From Beroe ovata (taxonomy: Eukaryota > Ctenophora > Nuda > Beroida > Beroidae): a stretch of 10,184 nt of DNA. The stretch spans positions 46,480-56,663 of the forward strand of contig CAMPET010000203.1 of NCBI GenBank assembly GCA_946803715.1. Direction: 5' to 3'. The first letter of the stretch is position 1. Every line of letters starts with the position of its first letter. Positions 1 to 6,700 of this stretch are shown one piece after another. The translations under genes and the position numbers were made by a program. The notes below the pieces were generated by a model that did not search any database, was not told the origin of the DNA, and was given only the letters and a program-made list of their open reading frames with translations.

Positions 1-67
1 TCTATCAGCAAAGTTTAACGGAATCGCTAGGTTACAGTCACAAATCAATGGATTATCATGAATGTAC
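1..67 (-). CDS. LRR gene, coding exon 7, start of LRR C-cap (cut by window edge)
   Basis: After a TTTTCAG acceptor the frame reads YIHDNPLICDCNLAIPLNFA... to the window edge. NPLxCDCxL is the hallmark start of a cysteine-rich LRR C-terminal cap and marks the end of the repeat array. The rest of the exon lies before base 1. Confidence 0.82.
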
Positions 68-2009
68 CTGAAAAGTTTCAATCGAGGATCAATGATTGAT
101 ATTGTTTGTCCACTCCAGTGACATTAATATTTCAGAGCCACACTCACATTTTGATATTCGTGTCTTCAGTTATGTCACTAGGGATGCTTGTCATCATGTT
201 TCTCGACAGATACCTGTTTCGATTGATTGCTTGAACACACTCGTTGTCATGACAACAGTAACACAACAATACGACATTTACTGTTTGTCACGGAGTATTT
301 CCGCGCTATTGCTGTTTTATCGTTGCGTTAATGTTGACTTATTGTTGCGTTATTGTTGTCACTGGTCACACATTCTTGTATTGAAGATCGGGAGGAACTT
401 ACAAGCGGGGGTCCCTGTAAGAGCGATCCAGGCACTGTAGTGCACCGTCAGCAATATGTGAGATCTCATTGTGCATCAAGTTCCTGTACAAGTCTCTCTG
501 TTACACACAAGACACACGACACGCGCGCGGCATGAGACACACACACACGTGCAGACACTTACAATTGGTGCACTCGAGCCAGCGGTTGAAAAGTATCCAC
601 GTTGATTGTAGTGATAGCTTGATTTGTGATATATCTGGGCATGTTCTTGGTAACACGTAGTATAGGTACCTAATATTATACACAATACACATGACTTTGT
701 GCCTATACACACATGCCTATACACACATGCCTATACACACGTGCCTATACACGTGCCTATACACACGTGCCTATACACACGTGCCTATACACGTGTCTGA
801 TAATCGCAATTGATGATGACGTGTATAAACTCACATTTTGTTGAGATTGCTGCTGTCACTGAACATGTAATCTGGTAAATCCACCAGTCCCATATTAATT
901 AGTCTGATCTGCCTCAGGTTGAACATGGAACGAAATGAAGTCTCCTCTATGGCAACGTTCCCTGACTCACCTTGATAGTGAATCAGCCTGGGGGAGCAGC
1001 ACAGTTTGGTGTTTATCAATAATCTTTTCATGATCGGAATGTTATAATGAAATATTGAAATATTCTAGAATAACACTGCATCTCATATACATTATACATG
1101 CGGATATTCGGACTTTGGTAACTCACAAAAACTCTAGTGCTCTCAGGTTTTTGAACGCTCTTGCAGGAATCGACCCGATCTTCACATTGACCAGCGTTCT
1201 GAAAGTGAAAAAAGAAGGTTATTACTGAGAGCAAAAATCACGGTTCGGGACTATGGCCAAAAATTTCATGTATCAGTGTTTTGGTTCACTGATGGATGCT
1301 GGACAAGGCATACCTATCTGCGAAACACAGCAAAGGTATATGACTTACCTAATACCGTCTATGTGACATCAATGTGACATGAGTCACTATACAGCTTCCA
1401 TCGGATGATTTTTGTGAGTACCGGGTACCTACTTTGCCCTTGGGCACTACACAGTAGTACAGTACCTAAGGCTCTCCTCCACTTATTTCGTGACCCTTGC
1501 CCAATCGCCCATTTTCAATAATTTTTGCGAACTCACAATCACATGCTTCATGAAAATCACTATAGAAAGTAACTAGAAGATAACAATCTTATCATAACTT
1601 CTTTACTTACAGTTTCTTCAGTCTTTGCATGATGGGAAACTCGAATGATCCTGTGAAATCGTCGTCTTTTATAGAGCTGAAAAGTGAACAATGGATTTGG
1701 TGTGACATTAGCTATACGGACTCGATAACAATAGAGCTGAGTCTTGACATAATCTAATTCAGAGTAATACTCACTGAGTACTCACAGAGAATGTTATCTA
1801 GAAGATCTAAAATATATGTAAGAATATGAAAATCTGAAGTTGCCCACTTACAGTGACTCCACTGATTGTGGGATGTTGGTGGGAACAGATCCCAGATCAT
1901 CTCCGTAACATCGTATAGCGTTGGACCGGATACTGCTGCACTTCTTATAGCTGGAGGCCCTTACCCCAGATAATAAGAACAGGACCCAAACCCAAACACG
2001 GAAACCCAT
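1..2009 (-). CDS. Secreted/receptor leucine-rich-repeat protein, 5' part (partial gene, 7 coding exons)
   Basis: Spliced model on the minus strand: 2009-1852, 1676-1611, 1198-1127, 987-835, 634-563, 483-403 and 67-1. This gives 223 residues with no stop, and the gene continues past base 1. Residues 1-18 (MGFRVWVWVLFLLSGVRA) form a clear signal peptide. An LRR N-cap follows (C24, C34, then the LGSVPTNIP motif), then about six LRRs (residues 53-201, for example TLVNVKIGSIPARAF), then an LRR C-cap start (NPLICDC, residues 206-212). Every visible intron is phase 2 and several exons are exactly one 24-residue repeat. That gene structure is known from LRR receptors such as the LGR family of glycoprotein-hormone/relaxin-type receptors, and also from Slit-like proteins. 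The ectodomain should be extracellular and bind a protein ligand. Whether a 7-TM, single-TM or purely secreted product follows cannot be told, because that part lies outside the window. The LRR assignment is firm; the subfamily is open. Confidence 0.85.
68..402 (-). other. LRR gene intron 6 (335 bp)
   Basis: GT-AG intron on the minus strand between LRR 6 and the C-cap. It contains low-complexity TTGTTGCG/TTATTG repeats on the plus strand near 318-360 and short chance reading frames. I see no further exon or element. Confidence 0.7.
403..483 (-). CDS. LRR gene, coding exon 6 (LRR 6, 81 nt)
   Basis: The acceptor is TTGTACAG and the donor is GTAAGT. The exon encodes NLMHNEISHIADGALQCLDR..., which starts as a textbook LRR (N-E-I-x-x-I-x-x-x-A-L) but carries about three extra residues before the final Leu. 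It contains an unusual Cys in the convex part. Phase-2 borders are kept. Confidence 0.75.
563..634 (-). CDS. LRR gene, coding exon 5 (LRR 5, exactly 72 nt)
   Basis: The acceptor is TGCCCAG and the donor is GTAAGT. The exon encodes YITNQAITTINVDTFQPLAR..., a full 24-residue repeat with phase-2 borders, which explains the shadow reading frames seen over this stretch. Confidence 0.82.
701..794. repeat. Minisatellite, 14-bp unit with 12-bp variants, 7 copies
   Basis: Seven head-to-tail copies of GCCTATACACACGT/AT: units at 701, 715, 729, 743, 755, 769 and 783. Two copies (743-754 and 783-794) lack one AC dinucleotide and are 12 bp, and the first two end in AT rather than GT. The array lies within intron 4 of the LRR gene and is non-coding. 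Confidence 0.95.
835..987 (-). CDS. LRR gene, coding exon 4 (LRRs 3 and 4, 153 nt)
   Basis: The acceptor is CTCCCCCAG and the donor is GTGAGT. The exon codes residues 100-149 and contains two repeats: an irregular 27-residue one (around EETSFRSMFNLRQI) and a regular one (RLINMGLVDLPDYMFSD). At 153 nt it equals two repeat units plus three codons, so an ancestral phase-2 intron between the repeats has probably been lost. Confidence 0.8.
1127..1198 (-). CDS. LRR gene, coding exon 3 (LRR 2, exactly 72 nt)
   Basis: The acceptor is TTTCAG after a pyrimidine-rich tract and the donor is GTGAGT. The exon is exactly 24 codons long with phase-2 borders and encodes TLVNVKIGSIPARAFKNLRA..., a canonical extracellular LRR with the I-P-x-x-x-F motif. 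Confidence 0.85.
1199..1610 (-). other. LRR gene intron 2 (412 bp)
   Basis: The longest visible intron of the LRR gene. Several donor-like GTAAGT or GTGAGT sites occur on the minus strand (near 1348 and 1526), but the sequence before them has stops or no LRR pattern in the required phase. No missing repeat exon is called. Confidence 0.65.
1611..1676 (-). CDS. LRR gene, coding exon 2 (LRR 1, 66 nt)
   Basis: The acceptor is TTTTCAG and the donor is GTAAGT. Phase 2 on both sides gives residues 54-74 (SIKDDDFTGSFEFPIMQRLK...), a slightly short repeat with leucines at the expected junctions. Joining CT to the A of the next exon restores a Leu codon. Confidence 0.8.
1852..2009 (-). CDS. LRR gene, coding exon 1: signal peptide and LRR N-cap
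   Basis: The exon reads from ATG (2009-2007) to a GTAAGT donor at 1851-1846 and codes 52 residues plus two bases (phase 2). A hydrophobic core with a V-R-A cleavage site is followed by a two-cysteine N-cap ending in the typical LGSVPTNIPQSVESL pattern. The last L codon is completed across the intron by the first base of the next exon. This ATG was chosen because it gives a perfect signal peptide in frame with the N-cap. Confidence 0.85.
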
Positions 2010-2782
2010 TTTCCCTCCTGACTGGTGATTTGAAACATCAAGAATTAGTTATAGGGGAATCGAATATGTCGATAATTTGCCCCTACACCAAGTCATGCCC
2101 TTTTGGTAACAATATAGGAGTCTAAAGGCGGCCATAGTTAGGATGACTGATTCGAGCATGATGACCATTGCTCTACTCTATTAAAAGCTGTATAGTGGAT
2201 ATTCAAGCATAAAAGTGTTGAAAAAGGCTTTTCGATGGAAACAACACCTAGTTTTCACAGAAATCAATGACAATTCCCAGATCTACCCATATAATGACCG
2301 CTTCCGAAAACCATGAATGGCTAGATTATCATGTCGCAGCCATAATGCATCGATATTTGCTCTCTCTCTATCCTTGACGATTGAGTATGTTCTCTTTCTT
2401 GATGTGAACTTTATCAACAATTTTCTGCTCAATGAACTGGTCACACTCACAGAAAAAAGGGCGTGGCTCTGTAGGGATCAAAGGATCGACAATCGGAGTT
2501 TTGTTATCGTGTGGTACAAACGCGGTCCTTGAGACAGATAGGTACTCAAGAATAGCAAACAAACGACAGGGAGGAGCAATTATTCATGTAAATGACAGCT
2601 GCAGATCAAAAACCAGGAGCACCATAATGATGAATCAGGAAGTGATGGCAAATCCTAGGTGATTACGAGTAATGGAATTTCATAAAGTCAGAATGTGTTA
2701 AATCTTATTATGGTGAAGGGTGTAATTTGAGCCTATTGTGGTTGAAATATTGCCCAGCCAAGTGCACAGCTTACGTTTCCGC

Positions 2783-2843
2783 CTCACACACTCACACATG
2801 AACTGACGCATACACACACATACTCACACACAAATACAGACAC
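2783..2843. repeat. CA-rich imperfect microsatellite
   Basis: Interrupted runs of CACACA with TCACAC and ATACAC variants across about 60 bp of intergenic DNA. Similar CA tracts occur at 538-548 and at the right edge of the window. Confidence 0.8.
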
Positions 2844-2890
2844 TACTAGATTATAGCATAGAGTACCTGCATACAATATACGTCAGTTAC

Positions 2891-2917
2891 GCCCGTCTTT
2901 TCGGGCAGAAAAGACGG
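2891..2917. other. Two overlapping, mutually exclusive hairpins
   Basis: A perfect 10-bp inverted repeat (CCGTCTTTTC at 2893-2902, GAAAAGACGG at 2908-2917) has a 5-base loop. A second perfect 5-bp stem (GCCCG at 2891-2895, CGGGC at 2902-2906) shares the left arm and so competes with the first. No gene depends on it visibly; it could be a remnant of a small inverted-repeat element or chance. Confidence 0.6.
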
Positions 2918-3323
2918 AATCTGAATGTCATACTCACCAATCACAGTTCACACAATGGTAATTACCTATTTGTGTTTTATAGCGGTAGGAACCTATGAAG
3001 TGGGGAATGCAATTATAGAAACCGCAATTTCTTATCACGTCAGTAATTATAGATAGGTGTTAGTGATACTTACCGGGGCGTTCAGTTATCTGGAAGCACA
3101 TTGGATTCTGATATTAGACCGCTTCGTTCCCTGTGCTTGACTAGGACCGTTTAGACGGACCCTTATTAGCAAATATGAACCATTCTTTCACCAGAATATC
3201 TTAAGTATCTTTCTCCAAGAGCAGTCCAGGACGCCGCGGTACTGGGGTAGGTATCAAATGAATATTTGATTTCCTTCTTTCAGAGCATCTTGTGACAGAA
3301 TGGGCTCAGCTGATATAGGATCG

Positions 3324-3382
3324 ACCCTAACCCCGACCCTAACCTAACACTGACACTGGTCCTTACCCTAACCCTTACCCTG
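3324..3382. repeat. Degenerate telomere-like CCCTAA cluster
   Basis: Several CCCTAAC, CCTAAC and CCCTTACC units in the C-rich orientation are interspersed with other bases. They match the animal telomere repeat TTAGGG read on the other strand. The array is short and imperfect, so it is an interstitial cluster and not a chromosome end. Confidence 0.65.
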
Positions 3383-3625
3383 CAGTTGTCGGCAGGCCAT
3401 TGGAAGCATTTCCTTCAATTCTGTTCCATCGACCTTGACAAGGGATCGTCGTTAACCTCGATGTCATCCTAGCTACGGTGGGGTTTCACCTCGCATCCCC
3501 TCTCTACATCCCTCCATTCCAGTTACCTTTCATGTCTCATGGAGACTGTATTCGATACAATGCATTTTGTATTTAGCACCACGACAAGCAAGCCATAACA
3601 ATTGCCGAGCTGTATTCAGTAAGCG

Positions 3626-3656
3626 TATAAAACACGTGCTTGTTAGGCAGTCATTG
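3626..3656 (+). promoter_or_regulatory. Candidate core promoter: TATA box and initiator
   Basis: TATAAAA at 3626-3632 stands 27 bases before the A of an initiator-like TCATTGC (3651-3657). The predicted 5' UTR of about 134 nt (3653-3786) has no ATG before the chosen start, which has A at -3. The spacing is right for a TATA-dependent start, but this is inference from sequence alone. Confidence 0.45.
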
Positions 3657-3710
3657 CTCTGGTGATTGCTGAATCGGGCAGTTTCATTGCACAGTGCAAC
3701 GATCACGTGA
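3633..3710. promoter_or_regulatory. Two CACGTG E-boxes and a palindrome around the start site
   Basis: CACGTG occurs at 3633-3638, directly after the TATA-like box, and at 3704-3709 inside the perfect palindrome TCACGTGA (3703-3710). Between them lies an interrupted palindrome, TTGCACAGTGCAA (3687-3699). CACGTG is the known binding core of bHLH-ZIP factors; use here is not shown. Confidence 0.4.
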
Positions 3711-3786
3711 CTGTCTCTGCATCGTGCATCGTCTGACTAGTTCTCCACACTACTTGCAATCGCTCTGATTTCGCTCTCGTATTATC

Positions 3787-3798
3787 ATGTTTGCACTG
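3787..3798 (+). CDS. EVC2-like gene, coding exon 1 (4 codons)
   Basis: ATG TTT GCA CTG is followed at once by a consensus GTGAGT donor (phase 0). The ATG has A at -3. The exon is chosen because MFAL joins in frame to GSIVILVAVLQQ to make a complete signal peptide, whereas the long open frame through 3850-3945 runs over intron. Confidence 0.7.
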
Positions 3799-6700
3799 GT
3801 GAGTCCGCCCATTTATAGTAACAATGTGTCATGAACATTTGATCATGACATGTGTCATGAATATTCACAACTGTCACCAGCTATCATTTCCTCATGTCTA
3901 CTGATTTCCAGCTGTCATTGTTTCCTAACATCTACTGATTTCCAGGGATCGATTGTGATACTGGTTGCAGTACTACAGCAATCCTGCTATGCCCAAAGTA
4001 ATCTCCTACAGAACAGCTTCACTGTGAACACAGACTATGTGGAGGCAGGGGAGAGTGTGACTTTCCGAGTACAGAGTTCATTCACCCCAGGATATCCTGC
4101 CACACTGGTTAACGATGAGGTGAGAGGTAGCGGGTTATGATCTACATTCGACATAGGTAATATTGTGGTAACAGCCCGGGTAACACTGCGCTATTTCCCA
4201 GGTGGTTATCAACTTCATGGGAATGTCTGGGATGGCATTCGACCCCACACAAGCATCGACCTATGTGCAGTGTAATCTCCAGGAATCTACCACGGCTATA
4301 TCTATGTTGATGCAGATATACGTGTCCCAGTTCACTACAGACAGGGATCTCGACTGTACCATCACCATGCGGATGGAGAGCACACTAAGTCCAGGATCCT
4401 CCTTCACACAGTCCATTGCTATCCAGTGGGATGAGATTCGCGCAGACAGCACGGGTACTCCTACCAAGGAGCTGGTGGAGTGGAGCTACAAACTCAACAT
4501 CCCCCAACTGTCCATGTCACTCGCACTCAATGACGGTCTCGACACTTTCTACACATGTGGACCTCCATTCCTGGGTGTCAATGTGGTCCTAGACTTCCCT
4601 CGAGCAAAGCTTGATTCACTCAAAGTAGAGATGCGGTGGCCGCTAGGATCTACCAATCCTGACAAGGACATACTGGCTATACCTGAAACCAATGTGGGCG
4701 AGGTGAAGGAGGCAAGTGGGGTGAGAGCGGGCCCACTCACAGCTACACAGAAACCAGGCGATCTCACAGCAGGTACATTTGAACTGACGAGTATCGATGC
4801 TACGGGTCAGTCAGTAGCTTCTCCTGAGGACATCGTCATCGGCACTCATTTGGAAGTGGTGGACGAGTTCAAACCTATGCCCTTGGGCACCGAGGTGACT
4901 GTAGAAGCGATACTGACACATCCAGCCTATAACGGCGACACGAGGGTAGACATCACCTACACTGACAGCCTGACATTTGTCATTGTCGGCCCGGAGGTTG
5001 AGCAGAGATGGGAGTGTGATGAGCATGTCAATGGAGGGGGTACTGTGAACTGCTTCATCTGGGTGAAGAATGCAGGTTCTGCTAACAGACCAGCCAGGGA
5101 TATCAAGTTGTTCATTGCTGACGTTGACAACCAGGTCACGCTGAAATCCAACGAGATTGAGTTCACTGAGGAGTATTCTGTTTATGCAGCAGATGTCCCA
5201 ACCTCAAAACCAACCTCTTACACTGGAAATGTTGACACTGGTCTAGAGATTATAGCGAAACTGAACATTGAGAAGCAGGTTTTGATCAAAGTCCCGTTGG
5301 TTATTGGAGTAGCAAATGTTGGTCCGATAGATGCAGCAAAAATGACGATCCAGTACAAGAACGACTACTCTCTGACCCCCTGTACCAAGGATATGGGGGA
5401 AACTCAGCTCTCCTTTGTCATGATGGTGCCGACGTTCCCGATGGAGCCGGCAGAACTTGAAACTTACTTCCCTCGTAACATGGTTGTCGGAGAGGAGCTG
5501 AATGTGACATTCCCCATGAAAATACCGCAAGGCAGGATTGAGATGACGATAGTGCTGACTGCTGAGGCACATGGCGCACAAGACACAACATACGAGCGAC
5601 ATACGAGAGATCTCACTTACTATACCGCACTTTCTATAGAGGATGTGAATGTTGATACCACCTACACGCATACCCAGGCTCCCAGACCTATCACTGATGC
5701 AGGGTATGGTTTTACTTTCCCGGCCTTCACAAACGCCCTCCACCAAGCTGAAACCGATCAAGATGTAGCGGAATTCAATGTCAGGTTCAAGATGAACGAC
5801 CTCCAATTTCTCGATTCCGGCGATATCATTAAGATCAGGTGGGCTTTCGTTGTCAATGGATACAGCTATGAGAAAGTGTTCGATATGATCGTTGGAGAGC
5901 CAGACATTGGCTTCCTTTTCCAGACCTATGAAGATGGTGGCAGGATTCATTGGAATGTGACGGCAATTCAGCAGCCAGGGGTAGACCGATCGACTGCATA
6001 TGAAGTGAGTTACACAGTCGAATTCAATGAAGACATTCCAGTGGTTGGCAGGAGCAACACTGATGATAATTTCGATGTGGAGCTTGTAGATGGGAATGTT
6101 GTTGACCGATACCGGTGGAGACAGCCTGTACATGAGGTTGATGAACCATTCTCATTCGGTTTCCAAACATACCTAGATGATAGCAGTTCCATCAATGTCA
6201 TTGCAGAGTACAGGGCACTGCCCCCAAGTTATGAAACTGCGAGGGACTACAGGACGACCTACAACTACCCAGTGGCACTCCACCAGACAAACAATGCCAG
6301 GAATCTCAGACTAGGGCTCGCTGCAGCAGCATGCTTCTTCATAGGAGTTCTCATAGCTATGCTGATTATGTTGGTGTGTTGCAAGAGAACCACTGTGCTT
6401 CCCATTCCCACCAAATTTGAACTGTATTCTCGGAGACCGGCAGTCAGGATCGACTCATGGATAAAGGACAGGGGAGATCTGTTGTTGACGGCTGAACTCT
6501 CAGATGATCTCGTCCAAGCTCTCACTGAAAAGGACTTCAAATCATCCATGGTTGCACTGGACAGGCTCGACATTGCCCATACATTGACAGTGGAGCAGGA
6601 AATGGTGCAACAGCAAAGACAGCTGATCTTAGAGAGTGTCGGTTGGATTGTAACAGTGTCCGATCTCAAGGATGAGGGACGCAAACTCTTCCGACAGCTT

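Larger units (their letters stand above)
2010..3652. other. Intergenic, head-to-head region between the two genes
   Basis: There are no convincing coding exons here. Short reading frames around 2317-2662 on both strands lack family features. The stretch must hold the minus-strand LRR gene's promoter and 5' UTR and the upstream control of the plus-strand gene. A strong donor-like GTAAGT on the minus strand at 3073-3068 could end a non-coding first exon of the LRR gene, but there is no transcript evidence. Other contents are the CA-rich tract, the hairpin pair and the telomere-like repeats listed separately. Confidence 0.6.

Noticed and set aside
96-724. Several plus- and minus-strand open frames of 60-114 codons
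   Set aside because: They cross low-complexity, CA-rich and minisatellite DNA and are explained by the LRR exons on the minus strand and their introns.
1937-1964. A possible intron inside the LRR gene's first exon (GTAAGG...CCTCCAG)
   Set aside because: It would be only 14 nt long, and reading straight through gives an uninterrupted signal peptide with a normal cleavage site.
2317-2662. Overlapping short open frames on both strands, including a G/C-rich GGGCGTGGC motif near 2459
   Set aside because: There is no domain, no splice context in a consistent phase and no inverted repeats. The motif recalls ends of some small mobile elements, but I could not find matching termini or target-site duplications.
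3520-3600. Possible RFX X-box near GTTACC 3521 or GCCATAACAA 3591
   Set aside because: Only half-sites are visible; neither has a second arm at the right spacing.
3850-3945. Start of a protein at ATG 3850
   Set aside because: This stretch is intronic (duplicated acceptor region), has a poor signal-peptide profile, and a better ATG with a perfect donor exists at 3787.
5243-6133. A 296-codon open frame on the minus strand, opposite the large exon
   Set aside because: It lies wholly antisense to a well-supported coding exon. Its product is Cys/His-rich with no recognisable domain, and its openness follows from codon bias on the other strand.
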